Shown here piece by piece: positions 10,101 to 19,778 of a stretch of DNA of 64,000 nt. How positions within the stretch are numbered: the first letter of the stretch is position 1; every line of letters starts with the position of its first letter. The position numbers and the translations under genes were made by a program. The notes under the pieces were generated by a model. That model was given only the letters and a program-made list of their open reading frames with translations, searched no databases and had not been told where the DNA came from. This DNA comes from Lacibacter cauensis (GTDB lineage: Bacteria; Bacteroidota; Bacteroidia; Chitinophagales; Chitinophagaceae), in NCBI RefSeq assembly GCF_007830055.1, contig NZ_VLLE01000006.1, positions 62,001-126,000 of the forward strand. The letters run 5' to 3'.

Positions 10101-12647
10101 CAGATTGCCAACAAACCTATGATCGTGGCACTTAAAGCCAATGTACGGCAGATTACTGAAACCTATAAAAAGGCTTATCCAAAAGCGAGAATACTTGCAC
10201 CGGGCGAACAGGACTTCACTCCTTCCAAACGGTTGCGGCTCTTTCATGAAATCAAAAACAACCAATGGGATTGTATTATACTCACGCATGATCAGTTTGC
10301 AAAGATTCCGCAAAGCCCAGAGATCATGCGGCAGATCTTTCAATCGGAACTGGACAATATTCAAAAAGATCTGGCAACCTTAAAAGACATGGGCGGAGAA
10401 ATTTCCAGAAGCATGTTGAAGGGTTTGGAAATACGCAAAACCAATCTCACGGTAAAACTGCAGGCCGTTGTGCAGGCCATCGAAGAAAAAAAAGATACAG
10501 GCATCAGCTTTGCTGAGCTGGGTGTGGATCATTTATTTGTTGATGAATCCCATAAATTCAAGAACCTTACGTTTACCACCCGCCATGACCGTGTTGCAGG
10601 ATTAGGGAATAAAGAAGGCAGCCAGAAAGCACTCAATATGCTTTTTGCGGTACGTACGCTGCAGGAAAAGCAACAGCGTGATCTCTGCGTAACCTTTTTA
10701 TCGGGAACGCCTATCTCCAACAGCCTGACAGAAATGTATCTGCTCTTTAAATACCTGCGGCCAAATGAAATGAAGCGGCAGCACATTGAAAACTTTGATG
10801 CATGGGCTGCAGTGTTTGCTCGGAAAACCGTTGACTTTGAATTTTCGGTTACCAATGAAATTATTGCTAAAGAGCGATTCCGTCACTTTATCAAAGTTCC
10901 GGAGTTGGCATTATTTTATAATGAGATCACTGATTACAAAACTGCAAAGCATATCCAGCTGGATAAACCGGAGCTTGACGAGCAGCTTGTGAACATCCGT
11001 CCTACTCCTGAACAACAACTCTTCATTCAACAATTAATGCAGTTTGCCAAAACCGGTGATGGCACTTTAATTGGCAGACCAAAACTGACGGATGAAGAAG
11101 ATAAGGGACGTATGCTGCTTGCCACCAACTATGCAAAAAAAATGTCGATAGATATGCGACTCATCAATGACGAAACGTATAGCGATCATCCGGATAATAA
11201 AGTAAATGTTTGCGCAAGAAGACTGGCAGCAATTTATCACGATACTACTAGCATCAAAGCCACTCAGATCGTATTCAGTGATATCGGTACGCCAAAACCA
11301 GATGAGTTCAATGTTTATGATGCGTTAAAAGAAAAACTGGTTCGTGATCATCAGGTTGCCCGTGATCATATCAGTTTTATTCATGACTGGAGCGATAGCC
11401 GACGGCCGGAACTGTTTCGTAAAATGAATAATGGAGAAATACGAATCCTGATTGGCAGTACAGAGAAAGCAGGTACCGGATTAAATGTCCAGCAACGTGT
11501 GGTGGCGATGCATCACCTGGACATTCCCTGGAAACCATCGGAACTGGAACAACGCAATGGCAGAGGTGCCAGGCAAGGCAACCAAATAGCCAAAGCGTAT
11601 AATGGCAACAAAGTACAGAGTTATATCTATGCGGTGGAACAGTCGCTTGATAATTACAAATTCAATCTGCTGAAAAACAAGCAGACGTTTATCAGCCAGA
11701 TGAAAAATGCTGAGCTGAATGTGCGTACGATTGACGAAGGAGCGATGGATGAAAAAAGCGGAATGAACTTTTCAGAATACATCGCTATACTTTCAGGCGA
11801 TACCACGCTATTGGAAAAATCAAAACTGGAAAAAAAGATTGCGGTATTGGAAAGCCTTCGCCATGCACATCATAAAGAGCAGCTGCATGCAGGATTTAAA
11901 CTGGATCAGTTAAAAGAAGAAAAAAAGAACGTCCTGCATATTGCTGAACATCTTGCAACAGATGCTGCGCATTATCACAAGGTTTTACAGTTTGAAAAGG
12001 ATGGCAGCAAATCAAATCCCATTTTGCTCGAAGAAAAAAGCAGCAGTGATCCGGAAGTGATTGGCCGTCACTTCATCCAACTCTACATAGCATGGAAACC
12101 TGCAGATCCATTAACTGATGAACAGCATATTGGTTCGCTTTATGGATTTGACTTGTATATCCGCAGGCAAAAAGAGGCATTTGAAGAGAATGGATTGTTT
12201 CAATACAGTTATTCCAATGTCTTTTATGCCATGCGTAATGAAACAGGTATAAAATACAACTGGAACCAGGGCCATCTGAATATTGACAATCCTAAACTGG
12301 CAGCCCGTTATTTTCTCAACGCCATTGACCGTGTAGATGCTTTAGCTGAGAAATACAACAAACAATTAAAAGAATTAGATAACAATATCCCACAGTTCGA
12401 GCGTCTCCGAACAAAGCCCTTTGAACAGGAACAGGAACTTGCAACCCTGAAGCTCGATGTACAACGACTTGAACGGGAGATCACAATTAAGATTCAAAAA
12501 AATATGACTGCGGCCGGGCAGGAACTTCCAGAAAAAGAGAAAACCGAAAAGGCAAAGATCATCAACATGAAAGAAAAGCAGGAGATCAAATTACCGTTGC
12601 TGAAAAAAGAAAGCGACAAAAAGAAATCAAAGAGAATCAGCCTTTAA
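7143..12647 (+). CDS. Giant N6-adenine methylase / SNF2-type helicase fusion
   Basis: 1,834 residues. The N-terminal third is an adenine-methyltransferase-like domain: SAM-binding motif I EPSSGHG near 130-136 and the catalytic motif IV as SNIPFG near 199-204 (the NPPY variant of this family). The second half is a superfamily-2 helicase: Walker A VGLGKT near 968, DESHKFKN (motif II) near 1135, LSGTPISN (motif III) near 1186, and GTGLNVQQ plus [10 protein letters not shown] (motifs V/VI) near 1443-1475. A Lys-rich tail ends the protein. Such fusions occur on plasmids, ICEs and phages and resemble DarB-like antirestriction proteins, so protection or processing of the transferred DNA is likely. 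It sits between traE and traF, an unusual place. Confidence 0.88.
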   Translation: MQYNSQQQLTHNLAAIRIALNLQPGTSLSEQERQALELYNGFGGIKAILFPEGSLKQWEELHASKEDQRLYPQIMELHQLLKDKLSETEYHSAIESLRNSILTSFYTPVFVPDILFKAVNETGIAVERFYEPSSGHGIFIRSALHAFHSIKTVTAIEKDLLTGKILAALQQDENKTVDVQIKGFEETDKAENNRYDLISSNIPFGNFKVHDPSIKDPAIKSRIHNYFFAKGLTKLRDGGLLAFLSTDAFLNSPSNKAVREHLFQQADFISVCRMPDNMMKANANTEAPTHLLIVQKNNSKDELSQEEQLLINTVEQHNQFGTFSVNHYLNLHPELLLGNKLKAGKNQYGKAYEELIQTGEVSTITEQFAAILSTDLEKRFRKDLFEQKIEQSAKVKPKLTLLPAPENKSDKGSFQLGLFDTPGKTNGNNASAYINNLDKTVVDSKTASIINIIRTEEEPSHDTIVLLTARSHSFKQYVYKLYSNTKELQFPANWMNAAAMQHELKNLQDTLAAYDHAYRNHGEQAFHVSFSNEDALTELKDLNPLYIEGTLFVHKGQVGYASFSASNSQYAVFIPAVNSKKDIAFFEQYTALRDGYISLMNSEVKSLTEKEQLRIGLSEQYDQLIRSWGILNSSANRQRILRDDAFGLTMLSSLERKESDRFVKSDVLTQSLIVAKEVYRTDNPNEALAKCLSDKGVVDLEFIAAATDSTEEESIAALSQKIYFNPIVQEWETADAFLSGNVVDKLKQLKTIAEQYPENTYISASLTALQKVQPERIPFALLDFNLGERWIPFELYERYASSLVELPASVHYFPSTDTFKVSISGGNAKTNQEYAVTTRSGKTTYASTLFEHALENTTPFYTYPVELGEKTIRVPDNEAIQLAHQKIESIRNGFTGWLQNLSTEEKQALEERYNHLFNCYQLREYDGSHLQFPSLNKAKLGIDDLYSSQKNSVWRILQNRGALIDHEVGLGKTLTMVVASHELKRLQIANKPMIVALKANVRQITETYKKAYPKARILAPGEQDFTPSKRLRLFHEIKNNQWDCIILTHDQFAKIPQSPEIMRQIFQSELDNIQKDLATLKDMGGEISRSMLKGLEIRKTNLTVKLQAVVQAIEEKKDTGISFAELGVDHLFVDESHKFKNLTFTTRHDRVAGLGNKEGSQKALNMLFAVRTLQEKQQRDLCVTFLSGTPISNSLTEMYLLFKYLRPNEMKRQHIENFDAWAAVFARKTVDFEFSVTNEIIAKERFRHFIKVPELALFYNEITDYKTAKHIQLDKPELDEQLVNIRPTPEQQLFIQQLMQFAKTGDGTLIGRPKLTDEEDKGRMLLATNYAKKMSIDMRLINDETYSDHPDNKVNVCARRLAAIYHDTTSIKATQIVFSDIGTPKPDEFNVYDALKEKLVRDHQVARDHISFIHDWSDSRRPELFRKMNNGEIRILIGSTEKAGTGLNVQQRVVAMHHLDIPWKPSELEQRNGRGARQGNQIAKAYNGNKVQSYIYAVEQSLDNYKFNLLKNKQTFISQMKNAELNVRTIDEGAMDEKSGMNFSEYIAILSGDTTLLEKSKLEKKIAVLESLRHAHHKEQLHAGFKLDQLKEEKKNVLHIAEHLATDAAHYHKVLQFEKDGSKSNPILLEEKSSSDPEVIGRHFIQLYIAWKPADPLTDEQHIGSLYGFDLYIRRQKEAFEENGLFQYSYSNVFYAMRNETGIKYNWNQGHLNIDNPKLAARYFLNAIDRVDALAEKYNKQLKELDNNIPQFERLRTKPFEQEQELATLKLDVQRLEREITIKIQKNMTAAGQELPEKEKTEKAKIINMKEKQEIKLPLLKKESDKKKSKRISL

Positions 12648-12656
12648 AATTGAACC

Positions 12657-12992
12657 ATGACAAACAGTGTTTACAGCATCAATAAAAACATCAACAAGTC
12701 CATTGAGTTTAAGGGACTGAAGGCACAATATATCTGGTATCTCGGTGGTGGACTGGTTTGCCTGTTGATCTTATTTGCTATTCTTTATCTCTGTGGTTTT
12801 GTCTTACTGGTATGCTTACCTGTTACTGTTATACTCGGTTCTGTCCTGTTCATGCATATCTATAGACTCAGCAGAACCTATGGAGAACACGGCATGATGA
12901 AAAAAATTGCCAAACGTTCCATTCCCGCCGTGATCAAAAACAATTCATTGGTTCAACTCAAACAGCAATTACTCCATGCGCAAACTATCTGA
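12657..12992 (+). CDS. traF: TraF (DUF4133) conjugation membrane protein
   Basis: 111 residues with two adjoining hydrophobic helices (about 29-50 and 53-72) after a short polar N-terminus containing NKSIEFKGLKAQYIWYL, the typical DUF4133/TraF pattern. It is a small inner-membrane, VirB3-like part of the type IV secretion system. It begins 10 bases after the methylase-helicase, and its last 17 bases overlap traG, as usual for this gene pair, which suggests translational coupling. Confidence 0.9.
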   Translation: MTNSVYSINKNINKSIEFKGLKAQYIWYLGGGLVCLLILFAILYLCGFVLLVCLPVTVILGSVLFMHIYRLSRTYGEHGMMKKIAKRSIPAVIKNNSLVQLKQQLLHAQTI

Positions 12993-15414
12993 TATATTAC
13001 CGGTATATGCCATCGAACATGATGCCATCCTTTCCAAGTATGGTGATGTTACTATTTCATACCAAATCTCATTACCGGAATTGTTCACCTTGAGTAATGA
13101 TGAATACGAGGCTTTTCATCATGCCTGGATCAAGGCCATTAAAGTATTACCGGTGAACAGTATTCTTTGTAAACAGGATTGGTTTACCGAAGCAGGTTTT
13201 CAGCCGGATTACAAAACAGATCAGGAAAGTTTTCTCTCCCGCAGCAGCAACCGCTTTTTCGATGAGCGCCCTTATCTCGATCACAAGGCTTTTATACTAC
13301 TGACAAGAAAAGCAAGTAAACGAAAGCCTGCCTCTTCCCTTTTTTCTACTTTGCTGCGCAAACACATTGTACCGGAAGAGACACTGGATGCAAAATTCCT
13401 GCATGAATTCCTCAACCTGACCGGCCAGTTCAAAAAAATATTGACTGACAGCGGTTTTGTACAATTAGAACGCTTACGTAATGAAGCACTTGCTGATCTT
13501 GTATTGCAATATGTGAACCTGGGACAAAACGATGGCGTTATCCGTGACATTGAATTTAAGCCGGAATGGAAGATCGGTGAATTTCATTGCCAGCTGTTTA
13601 CCATGGCAGATGCTGAATTTGTACCAGCCATGTGTGGCTCCCGAATCAACTATGATAAATACTCTACCGATAAAACAAAATTCAGTGTAGGCTTTGCTTC
13701 ACCCATAGGACAGTTACTGTCCTGTAATCATCTCTACAGCCAATATGTATTTATCAACGATACGCAAAAACTGTTTCAACAACTCGAAAGTAAAAAACTG
13801 CGTCTGCAATCACTTGCTGCTTACAGTCGTGAAAACGCTATTGCAAAGGAAGCAACAGATGCATTTTTGAACGAAGCCATCAGTGAACAACGCTTACCAG
13901 TGAAAGCGCATTTTAATTTACTCAGTTGGACAACTGAAACTTCACAAATCAAACACATTCGGAATTTATGTTCCTCGGCATTAACGCAAATGGATGCAAA
14001 ACCAAAACTGGAAACCGAGGGGGCGGCACAAATCTTCTGGGCAGGTATTCCCGGGAATGCAGCAGATTTCCCGATCAATGAAACATTTGATACATTCTCC
14101 CCACAGGCCTGTTGTTTTTTAAACCTTGAAACGAATTACCGTTCATCTCTAAGTCCCATTGGCATCCGTTTAGGCGACCGCCTAACGGGCAAACCGATTC
14201 ATGTTGATCTCTCTGATGAACCAATGAACAAAGGCATCTGCACCAACCGGAATAAATTTATTCTCGGCCCATCGGGAAGCGGTAAATCATTTTTCACCAA
14301 TCATATGTTGCGCTCTTATTACGAGCAGGGTACTCATATTGTATTGGTGGATGTAGGTCATTCGTATAAAGGATTATGCGACCTGGTAAAGGGCTACTAC
14401 TTCACTTACTCCGAAAAGGAGCCGATCCGCTTCAACCCGTTTTATATTACTGATGAAGATGTATTGGACACTGAGAAGAAAGAAAGTATTAAAACGCTGT
14501 TGCTGGCACTATGGAAAAAAGACACCGAAAGCTTCAAGCGGAGTGAATACGTAGCCCTTTCCAACGCATTGCAGTTATACTTTGACCGGTTGAAAGCAGA
14601 CAGAACCATCTTTCCTTGCTTCAATAGCTTTTATGAATTCTTAAAAGATGAATTTGTTAGCGTTTTAAAAAACGACAACGTGCAGGACAAAGATTTTGAT
14701 GTATCGAATTTTTTGTATGTACTACGCCCCTACTACGCCGGTGGCGAATTTGATTACCTGTTGAATGCCACGGAAAATCTTGATCTGTTACAACAACGTT
14801 TTATTGTCTTTGAACTGGATAATATCAAAGACCATCCGATCCTATTTCCGGTTGTAACCATTATCATCATGGAAGTATTTATTTCAAAAATGCGCAAGCT
14901 AAAAGGCATCCGTAAAATCATTTTAATTGAAGAAGCCTGGAAAGCCATTGCGAAGGAAGGTATGGCCGAATACATCAAGTACCTGTTTAAAACCGTGCGC
15001 AAGTTTTACGGTGAAGCTATTGTTGTTACCCAGGAAGTTGAAGATATTATTTCTTCGCCGGTGGTTAAACAGGCAATCATCAATAACAGCGATTGCAAAA
15101 TATTGCTCGACCAGAGTAAGTACCAGAACAAGTTTGATCAGATACAGGAATTATTGGGCCTGACAGAAAAAGAAAAGGCATTGATCCTTTCGATCAACAA
15201 AGCGAATGATCCCAACAGAAAATACAAAGAAGTATTTATTTCACTTGGCGGCGTGGTGAGCAAAGTCTATCGCACAGAAGTTTCACCCGAAGAATACCTC
15301 GCATACACAACTGAAGAAAAGGAAAAAATCAAAGTACAAGAATATGCACGCAAACATGGAGGCAACCTTGAGCGGGCCATTCAGGAACTGGCTGGTGAAT
15401 TCAATCAATCTTAA
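12976..15414 (+). CDS. traG: TraG family conjugation ATPase (VirB4-like)
   Basis: 812 residues, full length for the Bacteroidota TraG family. The N-terminal part is the conserved TraG domain; the ATPase core has Walker A LGPSGSGKSFF near 430-440 and Walker B ILIEEAW near 648-654, followed by a TVRKFYGEAIVVTQE segment. VirB4-type ATPases power pilus assembly and substrate transfer at the inner membrane. No transmembrane segment is obvious, so it is probably a peripheral membrane protein. Despite the name it is not the coupling protein of Gram-negative plasmids. Confidence 0.95.
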   Translation: MRKLSDILPVYAIEHDAILSKYGDVTISYQISLPELFTLSNDEYEAFHHAWIKAIKVLPVNSILCKQDWFTEAGFQPDYKTDQESFLSRSSNRFFDERPYLDHKAFILLTRKASKRKPASSLFSTLLRKHIVPEETLDAKFLHEFLNLTGQFKKILTDSGFVQLERLRNEALADLVLQYVNLGQNDGVIRDIEFKPEWKIGEFHCQLFTMADAEFVPAMCGSRINYDKYSTDKTKFSVGFASPIGQLLSCNHLYSQYVFINDTQKLFQQLESKKLRLQSLAAYSRENAIAKEATDAFLNEAISEQRLPVKAHFNLLSWTTETSQIKHIRNLCSSALTQMDAKPKLETEGAAQIFWAGIPGNAADFPINETFDTFSPQACCFLNLETNYRSSLSPIGIRLGDRLTGKPIHVDLSDEPMNKGICTNRNKFILGPSGSGKSFFTNHMLRSYYEQGTHIVLVDVGHSYKGLCDLVKGYYFTYSEKEPIRFNPFYITDEDVLDTEKKESIKTLLLALWKKDTESFKRSEYVALSNALQLYFDRLKADRTIFPCFNSFYEFLKDEFVSVLKNDNVQDKDFDVSNFLYVLRPYYAGGEFDYLLNATENLDLLQQRFIVFELDNIKDHPILFPVVTIIIMEVFISKMRKLKGIRKIILIEEAWKAIAKEGMAEYIKYLFKTVRKFYGEAIVVTQEVEDIISSPVVKQAIINNSDCKILLDQSKYQNKFDQIQELLGLTEKEKALILSINKANDPNRKYKEVFISLGGVVSKVYRTEVSPEEYLAYTTEEKEKIKVQEYARKHGGNLERAIQELAGEFNQS

Positions 15415-15425
15415 ACATCGCTATC

Positions 15426-15806
15426 ATGAAACAGGCACTATCGCTATATATTTTCATTGTAATGCTGTTGAGTTGTTCCGATCTCAAACCTGACAGCACC
15501 CTTGCGTTTATTCCGGGCACTTATGTTCGAAGCGAGGTAAGGGAGTTTGGACGCATCGAGGATACCATCACGATCAAAATTCAACACCCTGATGTCAACA
15601 GCTTCCTGATTGAACAACGATGGCGTTATGAGCGGGTACTGGATGGTGTTGCACAGGAGCCTGAATACAAAGTCATCACGGATCAGGGAATCTATGATAC
15701 AGAAAAAAAGCTAGTACAGAACCAACGAAACCTGCGTGTCTACTCCTTTGATGAAAAGAAGCAGGTTTTGTATAACGGTACTATGATCTTTCAAAAAATC
15801 AAATAG
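15426..15806 (+). CDS. Small lipoprotein in tra operon
   Basis: 126 residues. The N-terminus is a lipoprotein signal: hydrophobic stretch then LLSCS, with the likely lipidated Cys at 17. The remainder is beta-rich and soluble, with YRV-like strands and a CDL-KPD start after the lipobox. I do not recognise the family. It starts 11 bases after traG on the same strand, so it probably belongs to the mating apparatus, perhaps as a periplasmic or outer-membrane lipoprotein like VirB7, which is inferred from position and signal only. Confidence 0.65.
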   Translation: MKQALSLYIFIVMLLSCSDLKPDSTLAFIPGTYVRSEVREFGRIEDTITIKIQHPDVNSFLIEQRWRYERVLDGVAQEPEYKVITDQGIYDTEKKLVQNQRNLRVYSFDEKKQVLYNGTMIFQKIK

Positions 15807-15818
15807 AATCGACATGAA

Positions 15819-15878
15819 ATATCCATAAAAATTACCGAGCGAATTTACACCAGCAGCGATGATCATTTTTATGGATAT
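15819..15878 (+). promoter_or_regulatory. 14-bp inverted repeat inside tra operon
   Basis: ATATCCATAAAAAT (15819-15832) and its perfect complement ATTTTTATGGATAT (15865-15878) frame a 32-base spacer, in the 106-base gap between the lipoprotein gene and the first TraI-like gene. There is no T run after it. It may be an RNA processing or stability element, or an operator; compare the similar structure before traE. Confidence 0.5.
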
Positions 15879-15912
15879 ACTATTTGGCTAAAAAGCAATA
15901 AAAAATAAACAA

Positions 15913-16596
15913 ATGAAAAACATCTTTCTTACACTCTCACTCATTTTATTCTGCTTGTTTGTACCTGTACAACAAACAAAGGCTGCTGATCCCATTTTGC
16001 AGATCATCAAAGAAGCAGTGATTAAAGTCATTAAAGAAATCGACCTGCAGATTCAGCGATTACAAAACAAAACCATCTGGTTACAAAATGTGCAGAAGAC
16101 GATTGAAAACAAAATGTCTGAGTTGAAATTAAACGAGATCAAAGACTGGGTCGAAAAACAACGCAAACAATATGAAGAGTATTTTGAAGAATTGTGGAAA
16201 GTAAAAACAGCCATTACTTATCTCAAAACAGTAAAAGATATTGTCGAACGCCAAATGAACTTAGTGAAAGAATACAAACAGGCATGGGCGGTGTTTCAAA
16301 AAGACAAGCATTTCTCTAAGGAAGAACTACAGTATATGTTTTCTGTTTACGAAGGTATCCTTGCACAGAGTACCCAAAACATTGACCAGTTAACACTCGT
16401 CATCACTTCCTTTGAAACGCAAATGAGTGATGGCAAACGTTTGGAAATAATCCAGGCAATTGCCGGTACGCTGGATGAACAATACGCAGATCTGAAAAAC
16501 TTCAACGAACAAAATAAAATCATCGCCATTCAGCGTGGGCTGGAAAAAGGTGAGATCGATCATGTGCGTAAACTTTATGCTTTGCCATTAAATTAA
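15913..16596 (+). CDS. Secreted coiled-coil conjugation protein, TraI-like (first of three)
   Basis: 227 residues with a signal peptide (about 1-24, ending TKA-AD), then long amphipathic helices. The C-terminus has MSDGKRLEIIQ and a QRGLEKGEIDHVRKLY end that recur in the next-but-one gene. Size, signal peptide and position after traG match the periplasmic TraI/DUF4141 group of CTn elements, probably a VirB5-like or periplasmic channel component. The exact family is uncertain. It is the first of three tandem secreted helical proteins that appear to be distant paralogues. Confidence 0.7.
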   Translation: MKNIFLTLSLILFCLFVPVQQTKAADPILQIIKEAVIKVIKEIDLQIQRLQNKTIWLQNVQKTIENKMSELKLNEIKDWVEKQRKQYEEYFEELWKVKTAITYLKTVKDIVERQMNLVKEYKQAWAVFQKDKHFSKEELQYMFSVYEGILAQSTQNIDQLTLVITSFETQMSDGKRLEIIQAIAGTLDEQYADLKNFNEQNKIIAIQRGLEKGEIDHVRKLYALPLN

Positions 16597-16626
16597 AGGT
16601 CGTTTAACCTTCAAAAAAACATAGCC

Positions 16627-17247
16627 ATGAAACAACTCTTTATAATTCTACTCACAATAACGCTGATCATTCAAAAAGCGGCAGCGCAAACGAACCAGGC
16701 ACCTAAAGAAATGATTCAGCAAATCATTGCACTGAAAACGTTCCTGAAATATGCCAAACAGGGTTATAACATTGTCAGCAGTGGATTACGCACCGTCAAC
16801 AGCATTAAAAACGGCGATTTTACTTTGCATGATCTGAAATTTGATCATTTGCAACAGGTATCTCCTGCCGTCTCCCGCTATGCTGCTTTATCCGGGCTTG
16901 TTGTCACGCAAGCAAATTTGATTCTTATCTGTAACAAACTGCTTCATGAAGTCAGTCAACAACTCATTCTAACCAAGGAGGAACAGGATTTCTGCAAACG
17001 TTCAGTTAACATGTTTATGAACGAATGCAAACAGTATGTTGATGAATTAATTCAGTTGCTCACAGCATATGCATTAGAATTGAAAGACGATGAACGGATT
17101 AACCGTATCGGACAATTGAAACAAAATACGATCAGATTGGAAGCTTCGTTTCGCTCACTTAGTGAAGAAATGCGACTGCTGATACGTAACCGTATCAACG
17201 AGCAACGGTCTGTACAACATTCCAAACAATTAAATAACCTGCAATGA
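16627..17247 (+). CDS. Secreted helical conjugation protein (second of three)
   Basis: 206 residues with a signal peptide (about 1-21, ending AAAQT). The middle has GYNIVSSGLRTVNSIKNGDF, close to GFKLISNGYNAVKDISEGNF in the next gene, and both have a VSPAV segment after it. The C-terminal LKDDERINRIGQL corresponds to MSDDERLAAIDRI there. Its end overlaps the next start by 4 bases (ATGA), so translation is coupled. Proteins of this type are often labelled TerB tellurite-resistance-like; I see no support here for a tellurite role and infer a periplasmic mating function. Confidence 0.7.
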   Translation: MKQLFIILLTITLIIQKAAAQTNQAPKEMIQQIIALKTFLKYAKQGYNIVSSGLRTVNSIKNGDFTLHDLKFDHLQQVSPAVSRYAALSGLVVTQANLILICNKLLHEVSQQLILTKEEQDFCKRSVNMFMNECKQYVDELIQLLTAYALELKDDERINRIGQLKQNTIRLEASFRSLSEEMRLLIRNRINEQRSVQHSKQLNNLQ

Positions 17248-17861
17248 AAAAGATCATTCTGTTTTTTCTCTTGTGCAGCATGAGTTTTCAAAGTAATGCG
17301 CAGGCAGCGGAAATTCAGCAACTGTTGCTGAACCTTGAAAAACTGGCACAGTTTAAAAAGATACTGCAAAACATGTACGACGGTTTTAAACTGATCAGTA
17401 ATGGGTATAATGCAGTAAAAGATATCTCCGAAGGAAATTTCAAACTGCACAAAGTCTTCCTGGACGGACTTGCAGACGTAAGTCCTGCCGTTAAAAAATA
17501 CAAACGGATTGCAGACATCATCGATTATCAGTTGCGGATCGTTAACGACAGTAAAAAAGTTCTTCAGCAGTTCAGATCAGATAAACAGTTCAACACAACA
17601 GAACTGAATTACCTGGCTACGGTTTATGACAATCTCATCCATCAAACACTCAAGCATGTAGAAGAACTGTTGCTTGTTGTTACAGCCGGTAAACTACGCA
17701 TGAGTGATGATGAACGTTTAGCAGCCATAGACCGAATTTTTGTTTCTGTTGAATCACAATACAGCTTTGTCCGTGAATTCAGTAACAGTACAAAACTTCT
17801 GTCACTTCAACGAAAATCAGAACAACAGCAAATTGATCGCATGCGGCTACTTCATAGATGA
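17244..17861 (+). CDS. Secreted helical conjugation protein (third of three)
   Basis: 205 residues with a signal peptide (about 1-20, ending SNAQA) and a helical body with the same order of blocks as the preceding gene: FKLISNGYNAVKDISEGNF, then VSPAVKKYKRIADI, then MSDDERLAAIDRIF and a basic C-terminus. It resembles Bacteroidota ICE proteins often annotated as TerB-family. Its start overlaps the stop of its paralogue (ATGA) and it is followed, after 36 bases, by traJ. A periplasmic type IV secretion component is the most likely role. Confidence 0.72.
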   Translation: MKKIILFFLLCSMSFQSNAQAAEIQQLLLNLEKLAQFKKILQNMYDGFKLISNGYNAVKDISEGNFKLHKVFLDGLADVSPAVKKYKRIADIIDYQLRIVNDSKKVLQQFRSDKQFNTTELNYLATVYDNLIHQTLKHVEELLLVVTAGKLRMSDDERLAAIDRIFVSVESQYSFVREFSNSTKLLSLQRKSEQQQIDRMRLLHR

Positions 17862-17897
17862 TGATCGTATAGAATAATTCATTTTAAAAATGTGTAT

Positions 17898-19091
17898 ATG
17901 CATTTGTGTGTAAGGGTGATAATAATGACATTCGGAATGTTTCTTCCAATGAGGGGCATAGCACAAAACTCCATGGCTGGAAGTATCCGAAGCCTGCAAT
18001 CGGTGCTTGAGCAATTGTATGATGACATGATACCCCTTTGCAGCCAACTGATTGGTGTCGGACGAGGCATCGCAGGTTTTGCGGCTACCTGGTATATTGC
18101 TTCAAGAGTATGGGGGCATATTGCCAGAGCCGAACCTGTTGACTTTTATCCATTATTCCGTCCATTTGTGCTTGGTTTTGCCATACTCATTTTCCCTTCT
18201 GTTATTGCCATGATCAACGGCGTGATGAAACCAACTGTTACTGCATCAGCAGCAATGGTGAAGAACTCAGACAAAGCCATTGCGCAACTGCTCATCATGA
18301 AAGAGCAAGCGATCAAACAAACAGCATATTGGCAAATGTATGTCGGACCATCGGGACTTGGGGATCGTGAACGCTGGTACAAATATTATTACAAAGACCA
18401 GGAAGAAGGCTGGATGGAAACAATAGGCAATGATGTAAAATTTGCTGCTGCAAAGTTCTCGTATCAATTCCGCAACTCTGTTAAACAATGGATGGCTGAA
18501 GTATTACAGATTTTATTTGAAGCAGCTGCGCTTTGTATCAATACCATCCGAACCTTTTACCTGATTGTACTGGCAATTCTTGGACCTCTGGTATTCGGCA
18601 TTGCAGTATTTGACGGGTTTCAGCATACACTAACGGTGTGGATTGCCCGCTACCTCAATATTTTTCTGTGGTTACCGGTTGCAAATATTTTTGGAGGAAT
18701 CATTGGTAAGATCCAGGAGAATATGCTCAAAGTTGATCTGCAGCAGATCAGCAACTCAGGCGACACGTTTTTTAGTGCAACAGATACTGCTTACCTGATC
18801 TTTCTCATCATCGGTATCGTTGGTTATTTCACCGTTCCTTCCGTAGCCAATTATATCATCAATGCAGGCGGCGGTAATACACTCATGCAGAAGGTAACTA
18901 CCATGATGAGCAGCTCCACAATGGCCGTTGCAAGCGGTGGTGCTTCGATGGCAAAAGATGCGATCAGTGGCGGTTATAATAAAATGACCAGCTCAATGGC
19001 TGACGCAGGACTTTCCGGTGGTTATTTTAAAGATACCGCTGGTGGAGGAGGCAACGGTTACCAGCATGACAAGTTAAGTGGTAAGACTTAA
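17898..19091 (+). CDS. traJ: TraJ conjugation membrane protein (VirB6-like)
   Basis: 397 residues from the ATG at 17898; a GTG two codons upstream and an ATG at 17925 are alternatives. A signal-like N-terminus ends at GIAQ, and several transmembrane helices follow: about 58-75, 84-107, 208-228, 239-260 and 291-312. The C-terminus is rich in Gly and Ser (GGYFKDTAGGGGNGY). This matches TraJ of CTnDOT-type elements, the polytopic inner-membrane VirB6-like channel component. It lies in the usual order before traK. Confidence 0.9.
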   Translation: MHLCVRVIIMTFGMFLPMRGIAQNSMAGSIRSLQSVLEQLYDDMIPLCSQLIGVGRGIAGFAATWYIASRVWGHIARAEPVDFYPLFRPFVLGFAILIFPSVIAMINGVMKPTVTASAAMVKNSDKAIAQLLIMKEQAIKQTAYWQMYVGPSGLGDRERWYKYYYKDQEEGWMETIGNDVKFAAAKFSYQFRNSVKQWMAEVLQILFEAAALCINTIRTFYLIVLAILGPLVFGIAVFDGFQHTLTVWIARYLNIFLWLPVANIFGGIIGKIQENMLKVDLQQISNSGDTFFSATDTAYLIFLIIGIVGYFTVPSVANYIINAGGGNTLMQKVTTMMSSSTMAVASGGASMAKDAISGGYNKMTSSMADAGLSGGYFKDTAGGGGNGYQHDKLSGKT

Positions 19092-19158
19092 CAGATTGGA
19101 TGTACTTCGAACCTTTAAGATTTGTGAAACAATTAGTGTGAATGAAAATGAGTGAAAG

Positions 19159-19776
19159 ATGTTTCAGAAAATGAAAAATATTGATACGGCTTTCCGTTAT
19201 ATACGGCTTGTATCGGTAGTGTTTATTACAGGTACACTACTGTTATGTGTATTTGTTGTTGCCAAAAGTTATGAGGCAAGTCAGCAGTCACAACAACGAA
19301 TTTTTATTCTTGCAAACGGCAAAGCCATTGAAGCCTTCGCTGCAGAACGCAAAGAAAATATTCCTGTTGAAGCAAGAGATCATGTAAAAATGTTTCATCA
19401 TTATTTCTTTTCACTTGATCCCGATGACAAGGTGATTCAGGAACATATATCAAAAGCGCTTTATCTGGCCGACCGTTCAGCAAAAGAACAATATGATAAC
19501 CTCAAAGAAAATGGCTATTTCGCAAGTGTTATCTCGGGTAACATCAGCCAGGAAATCGAAGCCGACAGTATTGCCGTCAATATCGATCAATATCCCTTTT
19601 ATTTCCGCTATACAGGTAAACAACGAATCATTCGCCCGGCAAGTATTGTTACACGCCTGTTGATCACAGAAGGATACCTGCGCAATGTAGCACGCTCCGA
19701 TCATAACCCTCATGGATTTCTGATTGAAAAATGGCGAACAGTTTCTAACCAGGATTTACAATCGCAAAACCGCTAA
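19159..19776 (+). CDS. traK: TraK conjugation protein (VirB8-like)
   Basis: 205 residues: cytoplasmic start, one transmembrane helix (about 16-38, IRLVSVVFITGTLLL), then a periplasmic domain with VEARDHVKMFHHYFFSLDP and LRNVARSDHNPHGFLIEKW, both typical of Bacteroidota TraK. TraK is the bitopic VirB8-like assembly factor of the mating channel. It stands between traJ and the TraL-like gene, the normal order, 67 bases after traJ and 2 bases before the next gene. The start at 19159 precedes another ATG at 19171 (MKNIDTAF), which is also possible. Confidence 0.92.
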   Translation: MFQKMKNIDTAFRYIRLVSVVFITGTLLLCVFVVAKSYEASQQSQQRIFILANGKAIEAFAAERKENIPVEARDHVKMFHHYFFSLDPDDKVIQEHISKALYLADRSAKEQYDNLKENGYFASVISGNISQEIEADSIAVNIDQYPFYFRYTGKQRIIRPASIVTRLLITEGYLRNVARSDHNPHGFLIEKWRTVSNQDLQSQNR

Positions 19777-19778
19777 CC

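Noticed and set aside
16627-17861. Tellurite resistance (TerB) function
   Set aside because: The proteins have signal peptides and lie inside the transfer operon; no other ter gene is present.
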